In this document: in pieces, positions 47,926-57,850 of the stretch
How the letters are laid out: every line of letters begins with the position of its first letter
How positions within the stretch are numbered: the first letter of the stretch is position 1
Assembly (NCBI RefSeq): GCF_030398385.1
Contig: NZ_JAOAOQ010000004.1
Span: forward strand, 186,001-250,000
Length of the DNA stretch: 64,000 nucleotides
From: Aquibium sp. ELW1220
Lineage (GTDB): Bacteria; Pseudomonadota; Alphaproteobacteria; Rhizobiales; Rhizobiaceae
Reading direction: 5' to 3'
Position numbers and translations under genes: made by a program
The notes under the pieces: generated by a model
Told to the model about the DNA's origin: nothing
The model's database searches: none
What the model saw: only the letters and a program-made list of their open reading frames with translations

Positions 47926-49041
47926 TCACGCCCCTCCCCGCAGCGCTTCCACCCGGTCGAGCCAGACCGAGAAGCCCACGCCGGGGATCGGCGCGGTCGC
48001 GCCGAGCAGCGTCAGGAGCCGGTCGTAGCGGCCGCCGCCCACCAGCGTCCGCGCCGCACCTTCGGCGGAGATTTCGAAGACCAGGCCGGTGTAATAGTCG
48101 AGCGGCCGGCCGAAGGCGGCGTCGTAGATGATCGCCCCGACCGGCAGGCCATGCCCGGCCACGGCTTGCGCGCGCGCCGAAAACCGCTCAAGCGCCGCGC
48201 CCAGCGATACGCCAGCGCTGGCGGCGAAGCCTTCCAGCACGTCGGCGGCCGTGTCCAGCGACGCGCGGATGGCGAGGAAGGCCTTCAGCGCCGAAAACGC
48301 CTCGGCCGACAGCCGCACGCTTCGCAACTCCGCCTTCTCGATCAGCCGCCGCGCGATCTCGTCGGGCGTGCGCCCGAGCGCTGGCGACAGGCCGGTCTCA
48401 GCCATCCCCTCGGCGATCTGCGCGGCGAGCGCTGCGCGATCGCCGTCGGCCACCAGTTCCGCCACGCGGCCCGGCAGCGCAGAGGCCTTCGGCGGGTTGG
48501 CGAGGTCGGCGAGCGCCGCTTCCAGCTGCTCGGCCGAACCGAAGGCGCGCGCCAGCCGCATGCGCCAGCCGCGCGGCAGGCCGAGCGCGGCCAGCACCGC
48601 CTCGAACACCGACTGGTCGCCGAGCGTCACCGTCAGCCCCCGCCCGGGCAGCGCCAGCGAAAGCAGCGCATGCGCGTCGGCAATGGAGCGCGCGTCGGCC
48701 ATGGCCGCGTCGGTCTCGCCCAGATCCTCGATGCCGGCCTGGAAGAATTCGTTGCCACCCTCCCGCCGCTGCCGGAACACCTCGCCCAGATAGGCATACC
48801 GGCGCGGCGTGCCGGCCTGGCTGGCGATGTGGTCGAGGCACACCGGAATGGTGAACTCCGGCCGCAGGCAGAGTGCGGCGCCCGTCTCGCTCTCGGTGAG
48901 AAAAATCCGCCGCCGCAGATCCTCGCCCGCCATGTCGAGAAACGGATCCGCCGGCTGGATCACCGGCACGTCGACCATATGCGCGCTGCGCTCGGCGAAG
49001 AGCGCTGTGAGGGCGGGAGCAATGGCGGGGATGCGGGTCAT
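47926..49041 (-). CDS. hisZ: ATP phosphoribosyltransferase regulatory subunit HisZ
   Basis: 371 residues related to class II histidyl-tRNA synthetases but lacking the anticodon domain. Landmarks: VIQPADPFLDMAGEDLRRRI, LCLRPEFTIPVCLDHIASQA, YLGEVFRQRREGGNEFFQAG, GRPLDYYTGLVFEISAEG and GGGRYDRLLTLLG. The first four residues after the Met and the absence of a C-terminal domain mark HisZ. It binds histidine and completes the HisG enzyme. The start is set by family length; the frame is open upstream into hisS. Confidence 0.94.
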   Translation of the reverse strand: MTRIPAIAPALTALFAERSAHMVDVPVIQPADPFLDMAGEDLRRRIFLTESETGAALCLRPEFTIPVCLDHIASQAGTPRRYAYLGEVFRQRREGGNEFFQAGIEDLGETDAAMADARSIADAHALLSLALPGRGLTVTLGDQSVFEAVLAALGLPRGWRMRLARAFGSAEQLEAALADLANPPKASALPGRVAELVADGDRAALAAQIAEGMAETGLSPALGRTPDEIARRLIEKAELRSVRLSAEAFSALKAFLAIRASLDTAADVLEGFAASAGVSLGAALERFSARAQAVAGHGLPVGAIIYDAAFGRPLDYYTGLVFEISAEGAARTLVGGGRYDRLLTLLGATAPIPGVGFSVWLDRVEALRGGA

Positions 49042-49187
49042 GGGCGGCACGCTGCAGCGGACGGTCCGGCCATCGCTCCGTCTCGCTTTGTGCCACGGCC
49101 GACGCGGGCCTCCCTTCCTCCGACCCGCGCATCGCCTCTGCCGGAGAAGGTTTCCCCCCCTCCGACAGGTCGAGCACCTCGAACACC

Positions 49188-50759
49188 CTACCCCCGCTCC
49201 GCCGCCTGCGCCGCGATGATGCCCCGCACCGTCGCCACCAGTTCGCTCTCCAAAACCTCCACCTGCGCCGGCCGCCCCTCGCGCCATTCGGCATTGTCGG
49301 TGATCGTCGCCGCCATCCGCGCGCCCTCGACGAGGTCCTTGATCTGCACGACGCCCTTGGCGCGCTCGTCGCCGCCCTGGATGACGACGCACGGAGCCCC
49401 CCGTCTGTCGGCATATTTCATCTGCGGCTTCATGCCCGAGCCGCCGAGATACATCTCGGCGCGGATGCCAGCGGCGCGCAACTCGCCCACCATCTTCTGG
49501 TAGCGGCCGAGGCTGTCCGTATCCCGGTCCATCACCAGCACCACCACCGGACCCGGCACGTCGGCCGTCTGCAGCTTGCCGAGGTTCTTCAGCGCCGTCA
49601 TCAGCCGCGACACGCCGATCGAAAACCCCGTCGCCGGCACCGGCTCGCCGCGGAAGCGCGACACCAGCCCGTCATACCGCCCGCCGCCGCCGACCGACCC
49701 GAACCGCACGATCTGCCCGTCCTCGTTGGGAATCTCGGCCAGCAGCTCGGCCTCGTAGACCGGGCCGGTGTAGTATTCGAGGCCGCGGACGACGGAGGGG
49801 TCGATTTTGACTCTATCTATGCCATATCCCGCAGCACGTACGAGCTTCCATACAGTCTCCAACTCGTCCAATCCACCGCGAGCAGTTGCATTCTCGTAGA
49901 ACGAGGATTGCATCTCGTTGATGATGTACCAGTCAGCAGAATCTGCATCGGAAACGTTTGACGGCAACGACTCCAGACAATCGATTTCAACAGAAACCTT
50001 ATTTGCCATATCGAGGAAGCTGACGACACGCAAAACCTGCCCCTCATCCAGCCCAGCCCCCTTCGTGAAATCCCCCTCGCCTTCTTTCCCGCCATCCCAG
50101 CGCCCTGCCCCGAGCAGCAGCCGCACGCCCTCGACGCCGAACTTGTCCAGCTTGTCGATCGCCCTGAGCACCGTCAGCCGGCGCCCCGCGTTCTCCTCGC
50201 CGCCGAGCCCGATCGCCTCCAGCACCCCGTCCAGCACCTTGCGGTTGTTCACCCGGATCACGTAATCCCCGCGCGGAATCCCCAGCGCCTCCATCACATC
50301 CGCCATCATCATCGCCATCTCGGCGTCGGCGGCCACGCCCGGCGTGCCGACCGAGTCGGCGTCGAACTGCATGAACTGGCGGAAGCGGCCCGGCCCCGGC
50401 TTCTCGTTGCGGAACACCCAGCCCTGGCGGTAGCTGCGGAACGGCTTCGGCAGCTTCTCGAAATTCTCCGCCACGTAGCGCGCCAAGGGCGCGGTCAGGT
50501 CGTAGCGCAGCGACAGCCACTGCTCGTCGTCGTCCTGGAAGGAGAACACGCCCTCGTTCGGCCGGTCCTGGTCGGGCAGGAATTTTCCCAGCGCGTCGGT
50601 GTACTCGATCATCGGCTGCTCCACCGGCTCGAAGCCGTAGAGCTCGTAGACGGCGCGGATCTTGGCGCACATCTCGTCCACGGCGCGGATGTCGGCCGCC
50701 TGCCGGTCGACGAAGCCGCGCGGCATGCGCGCTTTCATCTTCTCGCTCTTTCCGGTCAT
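49188..50759 (-). CDS. hisS: Histidyl-tRNA synthetase HisRS
   Basis: 523 residues. Class II motifs: [50 protein letters not shown] followed by [25 protein letters not shown] and [13 protein letters not shown]. The C-terminal anticodon domain follows ([20 protein letters not shown]). It charges tRNA-His. The ATG at 50759 ([16 protein letters not shown]) is preferred over one 51 bp upstream, but the true start could be one of several Met. A stretch of about 240 bp (49801-50040, residues ~240-320) has markedly lower GC. Confidence 0.95.
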   Translation of the reverse strand: MTGKSEKMKARMPRGFVDRQAADIRAVDEMCAKIRAVYELYGFEPVEQPMIEYTDALGKFLPDQDRPNEGVFSFQDDDEQWLSLRYDLTAPLARYVAENFEKLPKPFRSYRQGWVFRNEKPGPGRFRQFMQFDADSVGTPGVAADAEMAMMMADVMEALGIPRGDYVIRVNNRKVLDGVLEAIGLGGEENAGRRLTVLRAIDKLDKFGVEGVRLLLGAGRWDGGKEGEGDFTKGAGLDEGQVLRVVSFLDMANKVSVEIDCLESLPSNVSDADSADWYIINEMQSSFYENATARGGLDELETVWKLVRAAGYGIDRVKIDPSVVRGLEYYTGPVYEAELLAEIPNEDGQIVRFGSVGGGGRYDGLVSRFRGEPVPATGFSIGVSRLMTALKNLGKLQTADVPGPVVVLVMDRDTDSLGRYQKMVGELRAAGIRAEMYLGGSGMKPQMKYADRRGAPCVVIQGGDERAKGVVQIKDLVEGARMAATITDNAEWREGRPAQVEVLESELVATVRGIIAAQAAERG

Positions 50760-51037
50760 TTCCGTCGCATTTCCGGCCGGTTCGCGCATGCCCCCGGCCC
50801 TCGAGAACAATCCTGCGCGCGTTTAGCCGATGGGGCCGGAAGCGGCAAGGGTGAGGCTTCGCCGCAACACCCCGCGCCGCATGAACCACTGCCCAGAAGC
50901 CGCCAACATCGCGCCCAAATTGCGCCTTGCCGGCCCAACATCTTCTACGGCGTGTGAAGTTCTTCGCCGCGCGGCCCGCGGCCGAAGGACAGGCAAGGCA
51001 CCGAAAGGAACGGGACGAGGTTCCCGGCACGACGCAG

Positions 51038-51253
51038 ATGGACACCAAGAGCCACGACACCACCGCCCCTTCCCTGCCACTGACGGGCGGCCTCCGGCCC
51101 GCGCGCGGCAGCGACGCCCACCGCGAGGGCGGTTCCGACGGCGCGATGCGCGGCGCCACGATGACGCTGGTGATCGCGCTCTATCCTCTCGTCGGTTCGG
51201 TGACGGTGGTAATCGCAGCCCTTCTGCTCGCCGGCGGAGCACTGGCGGGATGA
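51038..51253 (+). CDS. Small membrane protein, unknown
   Basis: 71 residues: a polar, charged first half (MDTKSHDTTAPSLPLTGGL) and one strong hydrophobic segment (MTLVIALYPLVGSVTVVIAA then LLLAGGALAG) at the C-terminus. I recognise no family. Its stop codon overlaps the start of the next small gene (ATGA at 51250-51253), so the two are translationally coupled. The ribosome site is weak. It could be a subunit or regulator of a membrane complex; nothing in the sequence says which. Confidence 0.5.
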   Translation: MDTKSHDTTAPSLPLTGGLRPARGSDAHREGGSDGAMRGATMTLVIALYPLVGSVTVVIAALLLAGGALAG

Positions 51254-51441
51254 GCGGCATGGACAATCACCACCAGGGCCACCCGCACGACCTGCCCGCG
51301 CAGGGCGGCGCCGGTCTTCGCGCGACGATCCTCGTCGCCATCGTCACGATGCTCGCCGCCGCCCTGCTGCTCGGATTCGGCGGCTGGGAGCCGGACCTTT
51401 GCTCGGCCCTGCGCGCCGGCTATCCGCTCTGCGCGCTCTAG
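51250..51441 (+). CDS. Small membrane protein, unknown
   Basis: 63 residues: His-rich polar start (MDNHHQGHPHD), one hydrophobic segment (ATILVAIVTMLAAALLLGF) and a short C-terminal tail with two Cys (DLCSALRAGYPLCAL). Unrecognised. The His cluster and the two Cys could bind a metal (guess). It is coupled to the preceding small gene by a 4-bp overlap, and stands 114 bp ahead of the chemoreceptor gene. Confidence 0.5.
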   Translation: MSGMDNHHQGHPHDLPAQGGAGLRATILVAIVTMLAAALLLGFGGWEPDLCSALRAGYPLCAL

Positions 51442-51555
51442 CGGGATAGCGCGGATTGAAGGGAATTTTTTAACGGACGTCGTCCAATGATTTGAGGGGA
51501 AACCTTCATCCGGTCCCGCGTTCGCCGGGACCGCTTTCGTCATTCGGGGGACGAC

Positions 51556-53712
51556 ATGACCTTTCGCGCGATTTCGATTCGCAGCACGCTGTTCGGCCTG
51601 GCCATCCTGCCGCTTGCCATCATCGCGCTGATGGGCGGCTATCTGGCCTGGACCTCCTACCAGCAATATGTCGACCTGCGGCAGGCCATGCCGGTCAAGG
51701 AACTGGCGGAAGCCGGCTCGCAGCTGGCGCTGGCGCTTCCCGCCGAGGCATTGTCGAACGAGAACAACCGGGCGGCGGCGCGCTCGCGCACCGATGCGGT
51801 GTTCAAGCAGGTGCTCGACGCGCATGAGGCGCTGAAGGCCAGCGGCCAGACGGATCCGGTGATCGAGGAGACGATGCGCGTCATCCGCGAAGGCATCGCC
51901 AAGGTCGGACCGCACCGCATCCGCGTCGATGAAGGCAAGGCGGTCTTCAACGAAGCGCTCTACATCCTCCAGCCGGTCTCGGCCGCCGGCCTCAGGCTGA
52001 TGGACCGGGTAAGCGCCATCGTCTCCGATCTCGCCATCGCCCGCTTCGTCGCCGGCTTTCACGCCCTGATGCAGACCAATGATGCCTCGCTGATCGAGAA
52101 CAACCTCGGCATCACCTTCCTGCGCGGCGAAACGCTGGCCGTGCCCGCCTTCTCCTACATGATCCATTCGCGCAGCCTGATGGACATCCACCGCCCCGCC
52201 CTGATGGACTTCCTCCCGGCCGACATCACCCAGGGCATCCGTTCCTACGAGACCGGTCCGAACGGCGAGGTCCTGAAGACCGCCCGCCAGGACATCTTCC
52301 GCAACGACCAGGCGGCACGCACGACCGGCATCACGCTGGATCAGTGGACGGCGGCCAAGCAGGCGCAGTACCCGGTCCTGCGCGCGGCGATCGAGCAGAC
52401 GGCCGGGGCCCTCGATACCCTCGCCCGGACCCGCCTCGCCGATGCGCGTTCGGCCTACCTCTTCTATATCGCGCTCACCGCGGCGGTCGTTCTGGTGGTG
52501 TCGGCGCTCTGCGTCCTGGCCGTGCGCAACATCAGCACCTCCATCCGCGGCATCGCCGGCCGCATGCACGCGCTGGCCGAAGGCGATGTCGAGAACCCGA
52601 TCCCGCTGCGCGACCGCGGCGACGAGATCGGCGAAATGGCGCGCTCGGTGGAGATCTTCCGCGAGGCGGCGGTGCGCAACCTGCACCTCGAAGCCGAGAA
52701 TGCGCGCCAGCGCGAGGCTGCCGACCGCGAGCGCCAGGCCATGCAGGCGCAGGCAGAGGCCGACGCCGAACACCGCCTCAACCAGGCCACCGGGTCTCTG
52801 GCCGCCAGCCTGCGGCGCCTCGCCGCGGGCGACCTGCTCTGTGACATCGAGGAGCGTTTCGCCGAGCGCTTCGAGCCGCTGCGCAACGATTTCAACACCT
52901 CCATGCGCCAGCTGCGCACCGCCATGGCCGAGGCCGCGCGGTCGGCCTCCGTGGTCGGCGGCGGCTCCAACGAGATCTCGCAGGCCTCCGGAAACCTCGC
53001 CCGGCGCACCGAGCAGCAAGCCGCAGCGCTGGAGGAAACCGCCGCAGCGCTCGACCAGGTCACGGCCAACGTCACCGCCACGTCGCGCCGCACCGCCGAG
53101 GCCCGCGACCTCGTCCGCTCCACCCGCGAACGGGCCGAGCAGTCGAGCGCGGTCGTCCGCAACGCCGTCGGAGCCATGGAGCGCATCGACCAGTCGGCGC
53201 GCCAGATCACCCAGATCATCGGCGTCATCGACGAGATCGCCTTCCAGACCAGCCTGCTCGCCCTCAACGCGGGCGTCGAGGCCGCGCGTGCCGGCGATGC
53301 CGGCCGCGGCTTCGCGGTGGTCGCGCAGGAGGTTCGCGCACTTGCCCAGCGCTCGGCCGAGGCGGCCAAGGAGATCAAGGGCCTGATCTCGAACTCCGAA
53401 CGCACCGTCGGCGAAGGCGTCCAGCTCGTCACCGATGCCGGCGGCAGCATCTCGGCGATCGAGGAACTGATGCGCTCGATCGACGGCCACATGAATGCGA
53501 TCGCCGGCGCGGCCTCGGACCAGTCGAACAGCCTCGCCGAGGTCAACATCGCCATGAACGACATGGACAAGAACACCCAGCAGAACGCCGCCATGGTGCA
53601 GGAAGTCAGCGCGTCGGGCGACGAACTGCGCCTGGAAAGCGCGCGGCTGGCCGAGATGCTCGGGCGCTTCCGCACCGGCGGCACGGCGGCCGACTTCCGC
53701 CAGGCCGCCTGA
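51556..53712 (+). CDS. Methyl-accepting chemotaxis protein with an N-terminal NIT-like sensor
   Basis: 718 residues. TM1 ([20 protein letters not shown]), a ~270-residue periplasmic helical sensor resembling the nitrate/nitrite NIT domain ([55 protein letters not shown]), TM2 ([20 protein letters not shown]), a HAMP domain ([20 protein letters not shown]), a long coiled coil, and the signalling hairpin tip [20 protein letters not shown]. It should relay a ligand signal to CheA. No CheR-docking pentapeptide ends the protein. No che genes are nearby. Confidence 0.9.
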   Translation: MTFRAISIRSTLFGLAILPLAIIALMGGYLAWTSYQQYVDLRQAMPVKELAEAGSQLALALPAEALSNENNRAAARSRTDAVFKQVLDAHEALKASGQTDPVIEETMRVIREGIAKVGPHRIRVDEGKAVFNEALYILQPVSAAGLRLMDRVSAIVSDLAIARFVAGFHALMQTNDASLIENNLGITFLRGETLAVPAFSYMIHSRSLMDIHRPALMDFLPADITQGIRSYETGPNGEVLKTARQDIFRNDQAARTTGITLDQWTAAKQAQYPVLRAAIEQTAGALDTLARTRLADARSAYLFYIALTAAVVLVVSALCVLAVRNISTSIRGIAGRMHALAEGDVENPIPLRDRGDEIGEMARSVEIFREAAVRNLHLEAENARQREAADRERQAMQAQAEADAEHRLNQATGSLAASLRRLAAGDLLCDIEERFAERFEPLRNDFNTSMRQLRTAMAEAARSASVVGGGSNEISQASGNLARRTEQQAAALEETAAALDQVTANVTATSRRTAEARDLVRSTRERAEQSSAVVRNAVGAMERIDQSARQITQIIGVIDEIAFQTSLLALNAGVEAARAGDAGRGFAVVAQEVRALAQRSAEAAKEIKGLISNSERTVGEGVQLVTDAGGSISAIEELMRSIDGHMNAIAGAASDQSNSLAEVNIAMNDMDKNTQQNAAMVQEVSASGDELRLESARLAEMLGRFRTGGTAADFRQAA

Positions 53713-53852
53713 CCATGCGCACGCCCTTCGCGCAGCTGGCGCACAGGGGAATCGCGCGGGGCTCGCGCGCGGCCACGACGGGCAACGTCGCGCTGTCCAC
53801 TCGCCGCCATTGCCGGGAAGACACCTGACGGGGGTCGCCAATCCTGACCGAC

Positions 53853-53888
53853 CGCAAAGGGCGGGCGCGCAGGCGTCCGCCCTTTGCG
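53853..53888. terminator. Bidirectional terminator between the chemoreceptor gene and tag
   Basis: Perfect 12-bp stem CGCAAAGGGCGG (53853-53864) / CCGCCCTTTGCG (53877-53888) with a 12-base loop. It lies between the two convergent genes; a run of A/T is part of the stem, so both strands can use it. Confidence 0.75.
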
Positions 53889-53901
53889 CGTCCGGAGCCC
53901 G

Positions 53902-54540
53902 CTAGCGCGGCCGTTTAAAAAGCAGGCGCTCGGCCTCGACACTTTCGCGGCAGGCGCAGCCCTCGATGTGGTCGTCGACCAGCCCCATCGCCTGCATGAA
54001 GGCGTAGATCGTCGTCGGTCCGACGAAGCTCCAGCCGCGCTTCTTCAGTTCCTTGGAGATGCGTGTGGACACATCGGTCTTCGGGTTCGCGACCAGCGTG
54101 GGATAGTCCACCCGCTCCGGCCGCTGATGCGGCTGCGGCTCGAACCGCCAGAACCAGGCCGCCAGCGATCCGGCTTCATCCGCCATCTCGCGCGCACGCC
54201 TGGCATTGTTGATGGTGGAGACGATCTTGCCGCGATGGCGCACGATGCCGGCATTGCCGAGAAGCCGCTCCACGTCGCCGTCCCCGAAGGCCGCGACGCG
54301 CTCGAACTCGAAATTCGCGAAGGCCTCGCGGAAGTTCTCGCGCTTTTTCAGGATGGTCAGCCAGGACAGGCCCGACTGGAAACCTTCAAGGCAGATCTTC
54401 TCGAAAAGGCGGCGGTCGTCGGCCACCGGGCGGCCCCATTCAGCGTCGTGATAATGCCGGTAGAGCGGATCGTCGCCGGCCCAGAAGCAGCGCACCACGC
54501 CGTCGTCGCCCGTCGACAGGCCCGTCTTTTCCTCGCCCAT
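53902..54540 (-). CDS. tag: DNA-3-methyladenine glycosylase I (Tag)
   Basis: 212 residues. The family zinc ligands appear as RCFW and YRHYHDAEWG near the N-terminus and DDHIEGCAC near the C-terminus. Landmarks: LFEKICLEGFQSGLSWLTIL, NAGIVRHRGKIVSTINNA and GWSFVGPTTIYAFMQAMGLV. It removes 3-methyladenine from alkylated DNA. A tandem 21-bp repeat lies upstream, at 54561-54602. Confidence 0.94.
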   Translation of the reverse strand: MGEEKTGLSTGDDGVVRCFWAGDDPLYRHYHDAEWGRPVADDRRLFEKICLEGFQSGLSWLTILKKRENFREAFANFEFERVAAFGDGDVERLLGNAGIVRHRGKIVSTINNARRAREMADEAGSLAAWFWRFEPQPHQRPERVDYPTLVANPKTDVSTRISKELKKRGWSFVGPTTIYAFMQAMGLVDDHIEGCACRESVEAERLLFKRPR

Positions 54541-54560
54541 GGTCTCCTGATCCGCTCGTT

Positions 54561-54602
54561 AGTGCGTTTCGTGCTGCCTTAAGTGCGTTTCGTGCTGCCT
54601 TA
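54561..54602. repeat. Tandem 21-bp direct repeat upstream of tag
   Basis: Two adjacent perfect copies (54561-54581 and 54582-54602) of a 21-bp unit that begins AGTGCGTTTCGTGC. They start 20 bp upstream of the tag start codon, in its leader or promoter. They may be slippage products or regulator sites. Confidence 0.85.
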
Positions 54603-54781
54603 AGCCGCGCTTTACCAGATTCCTGAACCGCCCGGTAACCACGGCACCATCTTTCCTGACAATCGGACCTTCCGGACAATTCGATTCATCTTTCAGACTC
54701 CCCGGTTAACCACAATCGATCCCAACCGGACGCTCGTTCCCTTGGCGTCCGGCATCAGGCGATGTGTGGAGTGTACGTCCG

Positions 54782-55579
54782 ATGAAGAAGTCTCTAGCCC
54801 TCGCGGGTGTGGCGCTGGCCGCCGCCCTCGCCGCCCAGCCGTCCCTTGCGCAGGATCGTTACGGCCAGCGCCCTCCGCTGGTCGTCAGCCCCGATCTCAG
54901 CGCGCCATGGGTGCTGCAGCTCGGCCGCACGCCCGGCCGGCAGCTCGCCCGCCAGCCGCGCACCGAGCAGCGGCAGGTCTACTATCCCGGCCGCGACAAT
55001 GCCGTCGTCGATCACAACGCATTGCGCGTGATGGGCCAGCCGCGCGGACGCCAGGTCGCGCAGCCGGCGCCGGACCGGCAGATCCGCACCGCCGCGATCC
55101 AGCGCCCTGTCCAGCCGCAGATCAACCCGATCTACCTGCCGCAGATGGTCGCCTATGACGGCCCCGAAAAGCCCGGCACCATCGTCATCGATACGACGAA
55201 GAACTTCCTCTATCTCGTCGAAAGCGATGGCCAGGCCCGCCGCTACGGCGTCGGCACCGGCAAGCCGGGCTTCGAATGGTCCGGTACCCACAAGGTGACG
55301 CAGAAGCGCGAATGGCCGGACTGGCGTCCGCCGGCCGAGATGATCGCCCGCGAGAAGGCCAAGGGCCGCCACCTGCCGGTCCACATGGCCGGCGGCCCGG
55401 AGAACCCGCTCGGCGCGCGCGCGCTCTATCTCGGCTCGACGCTCTACCGCATCCACGGCACCAACCAGCCCTGGACGATCGGCCAGTCGGTCTCGTCTGG
55501 CTGCATCCGCATGCGCAACGAGGACGTGATGGACCTCTACGAGCGCGTCGGGGTCGGCACCCGGGTGATCGTCATCTGA
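54782..55579 (+). CDS. L,D-transpeptidase (YkuD/ErfK family)
   Basis: 265 residues with a signal peptide (MKKSLALAGVALAAALAAQP, cleavage after SLA). After a Gln/Arg/Pro-rich linker (~25-125) comes the YkuD domain: TIVIDTTKNFLYLVESDGQA, VGTGKPGFEWSGTH, and the catalytic HGTNQPWTIGQSVSSGCIRM, which holds the His and the Cys nucleophile. It makes 3-3 cross-links in peptidoglycan or attaches lipoproteins to it. The ATG at 54782 leads straight into the signal peptide. Confidence 0.94.
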   Translation: MKKSLALAGVALAAALAAQPSLAQDRYGQRPPLVVSPDLSAPWVLQLGRTPGRQLARQPRTEQRQVYYPGRDNAVVDHNALRVMGQPRGRQVAQPAPDRQIRTAAIQRPVQPQINPIYLPQMVAYDGPEKPGTIVIDTTKNFLYLVESDGQARRYGVGTGKPGFEWSGTHKVTQKREWPDWRPPAEMIAREKAKGRHLPVHMAGGPENPLGARALYLGSTLYRIHGTNQPWTIGQSVSSGCIRMRNEDVMDLYERVGVGTRVIVI

Positions 55580-55606
55580 CGTCGACGACCACCCGACAGG
55601 ACGACA

Positions 55607-55630
55607 CCGGCGCCCGATCCCGGGCGCCGG
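55607..55630 (+). terminator. Hairpin after the L,D-transpeptidase gene
   Basis: Perfect 10-bp GC stem CCGGCGCCCG / CGGGCGCCGG with an ATCC loop, 27 bp past the stop. No T-run follows, and the BASS gene starts 22 bp after it, so partial termination is possible. Confidence 0.55.
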
Positions 55631-55652
55631 ACAGGAGAACCACGAGGACGCG

Positions 55653-56549
55653 ATGCACCCGATAATCACGATCCTGATGCCGGCGGCGCTGTCGGTAATG
55701 ATGTTCTCGCTCGGGCTTGGGCTGACGATCGAGGATTTCCGCAACGTGATGCGCAAGCCGAAGGCCTTTGCCGTCGGCGCCAGCGCCCAGTTCGTGCTGT
55801 TGCCGGCCATCGCCTTTTCGATCGCCCAGATCTTCGCGCTGTCGCCCGAGATGGCGATCGGCCTGATGATCTTGTCGCTGTGCCCCGGCGGACCCACGTC
55901 GAACCTGATGACGCGCTTCGCGCATGGCGACGTCGCGCTGTCCATCTCGGTCAACGGCGTCTCGAGCTTTGCGGCGCTGTTCACCATGCCGCTGCTCGTC
56001 TCCTTCGTCGTCGGCCATTTTCTCGGCGCGGACGCTCCGCCGATCGACCTCGGCTCGCTCGGCCTCTCGATGTTCATGCTGACGACGCTGCCGGTGGCCA
56101 TCGGCATGGCGGTCCGGCACTACGCGTCGCGCCTGGCGGACAGTCTCGACGGTCCGATGCGCAGGCTCGCTTCGTTCCTGCTCATCGTCTTCGTCGTCGG
56201 CACGCTGACCACGAACTGGTCGCTGTTCGTCGAGTCGCTTCCGACGCTCGGTCCCAGCGTGATCCTGCTCGGCTGCTCGCTGATCCTGCTGGGGCTCGGG
56301 CTCTCACGCCTCGCCTCTCTCAGCCCGGCGCAGGCGACCGCCATCTCCATCGATACCGGCATCCAGAATGCCGCACTGGGCATCGCGGTCGGCGCGCTGA
56401 TCGCGGGACCCGGCGTCGTCGAGCCCGCCTTCAGCGTCCCCTCCGGCGTCTACGGCGTGATCATGTACCTTCTGGTGATCCCCTTCACGCTCTGGCGCCG
56501 ACGCCTGGCGGGTCGAACCTATTCCGCCGCGGCCAGCGTGCCGGCCTGA
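55653..56549 (+). CDS. Bile acid:sodium symporter (BASS) family transporter
   Basis: 298 residues with about nine to ten hydrophobic segments. Landmarks: IITILMPAALSVMMFSLGLG, LTIEDFRNVMRKPKAFAVG, ILSLCPGGPTSNLMTRFAHG (the Na+-binding loop) and AISIDTGIQNAALGIAVGA. BASS proteins import organic anions with Na+; the substrate is unknown. The ribosome site GAGGACGCG is weak but well placed. Its last 31 bp overlap the end of glcF on the other strand. Confidence 0.9.
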   Translation: MHPIITILMPAALSVMMFSLGLGLTIEDFRNVMRKPKAFAVGASAQFVLLPAIAFSIAQIFALSPEMAIGLMILSLCPGGPTSNLMTRFAHGDVALSISVNGVSSFAALFTMPLLVSFVVGHFLGADAPPIDLGSLGLSMFMLTTLPVAIGMAVRHYASRLADSLDGPMRRLASFLLIVFVVGTLTTNWSLFVESLPTLGPSVILLGCSLILLGLGLSRLASLSPAQATAISIDTGIQNAALGIAVGALIAGPGVVEPAFSVPSGVYGVIMYLLVIPFTLWRRRLAGRTYSAAASVPA

Positions 56550-57847
56550 TCGGGAACGCCCTCCGGCCTCGGCCCGCCATAGGCCCAGTCGAGCAGTTCC
56601 ACCGTATGCACCACCGGCATCTTCGCCGCCGAGGCGATCTGCGTGATGCAGCCGATATTGCCGGTCGCCACCAGCGCGGCGCCCGTCGCCTCGAGGTTCT
56701 TCACCTTGCGGTCGCGCAGCGTGGCGGCGATCTCGGGCTGCAGGATGTTGTAGGTGCCTGCCGATCCGCAGCACAGGTGCCCTTCGCGCGGGTCCTTCAC
56801 CACGAAGCCCGCCTTCGCCAGCAGGAGCTTCGGCTGGCGGGTGATCTTCTGTCCATGCTGCATCGAGCAGGCCGAGTGGTAGGCGAGCGTCAGCCCCGGC
56901 GAGCGCTCCGGCGCCGGCAGGTCGAGCGTCGCGAGATACTCCGTCACATCCTTCGCCAGCGCCGAGACCCGCGCCGCCTTGTCCGCATAGGCCGGGTCGA
57001 GCCTCAGCATGAAGCCGTAATCCTTGATCGTCGTGCCGCAGCCCGACGCGGTGATGACGATGGCGTCGAGGCCGCCCCGCTCCATCTCCCCCATCCAGGC
57101 ATCGACGTTGCGGCGCGCCGAGGCCAGTGCGTCCTCCTCGCGGCCCATGTGGTGGACGAGCGCGCCGCAGCAGCCCTCCCCCTTTGGCAGCACGACCTCC
57201 ACGCCGAGGCGCGTGAGCAGCCGGATCGTCGCTTCGTTGATGCCGGGCTTCAGCACCGGCTGCGCGCAGCCGGACAGCAGCGCCACGCGCCCGCGCCGCG
57301 TCCCGGCCGCGGCATGCGTGCCCGGCTCGGCCGATGCCGATCGGGCAGGAACATGGTCGGGCGCCAGCGCCAGCATCGCCGCGAAAGGCTTCAGCCCGAC
57401 CGCGCGCAGCAGCCCCGCGAAGGGCTTGCCCAGCCGCGCCATCGACAGCGCCGCCCGGAACCGGCCCGGATGCGGCAGCACGGCCGCGAGCACTCCCCTC
57501 GTCACCCGGTCGAGAAGCGGCCGGCGATAGGTCTTCTGGATGTGCGCCCGCGCATGGTCCACCAGATGCATGTAGTTCACGCCCGACGGGCAGGTCGTCA
57601 TGCAGGCGAGGCACGACAGGCAGCGGTCGATGTGGGTGACGATCTCCGTGTCCGCCGGCCGGCCGTTCTCCAGCATGTCCTTGATCAGGTAGATGCGCCC
57701 GCGCGGGCTGTCGAGCTCGTTGCCCAGCGTCACGTAGGTCGGGCAGGTCGCGGTGCAGAAGCCGCAATGCACGCATTTGCGCAGGATGGATTCGGCCTCC
57801 GCGACGTGCGGATCGGCGAGCTGGGAGGGGGAGAAGCTAGTTTGCAT
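56519..57847 (-). CDS. glcF: Glycolate oxidase iron-sulfur subunit GlcF
   Basis: 442 residues. Two 4Fe-4S motifs in the N-terminal half: CVHCGFCTATCP and CLSCLACMTTCP. Two cysteine-rich CCG domains follow (GCAQPVLKPGINEATIRLL, GEGCCGALVHHMGREEDAL, HLCCGSAGTYNILQPEIA). It passes electrons from GlcD/GlcE to the membrane quinone pool. It is the last glc gene of a minus-strand series (glcD, Uma2, glcE, DUF4870, DUF433, nuclease, glcF), whose order suggests later insertion of the accessory genes. Confidence 0.95.
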   Translation of the reverse strand: MQTSFSPSQLADPHVAEAESILRKCVHCGFCTATCPTYVTLGNELDSPRGRIYLIKDMLENGRPADTEIVTHIDRCLSCLACMTTCPSGVNYMHLVDHARAHIQKTYRRPLLDRVTRGVLAAVLPHPGRFRAALSMARLGKPFAGLLRAVGLKPFAAMLALAPDHVPARSASAEPGTHAAAGTRRGRVALLSGCAQPVLKPGINEATIRLLTRLGVEVVLPKGEGCCGALVHHMGREEDALASARRNVDAWMGEMERGGLDAIVITASGCGTTIKDYGFMLRLDPAYADKAARVSALAKDVTEYLATLDLPAPERSPGLTLAYHSACSMQHGQKITRQPKLLLAKAGFVVKDPREGHLCCGSAGTYNILQPEIAATLRDRKVKNLEATGAALVATGNIGCITQIASAAKMPVVHTVELLDWAYGGPRPEGVPDQAGTLAAAE

Positions 57848-57850
57848 GGG

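Noticed and set aside
51181-53841. Minus-strand open frame of 886 codons
   Set aside because: Antisense to the chemoreceptor gene and the small membrane gene; no domain seen.
54561-54602. Possible CRISPR-like or phage repeats
   Set aside because: Two adjacent copies with no spacer between.
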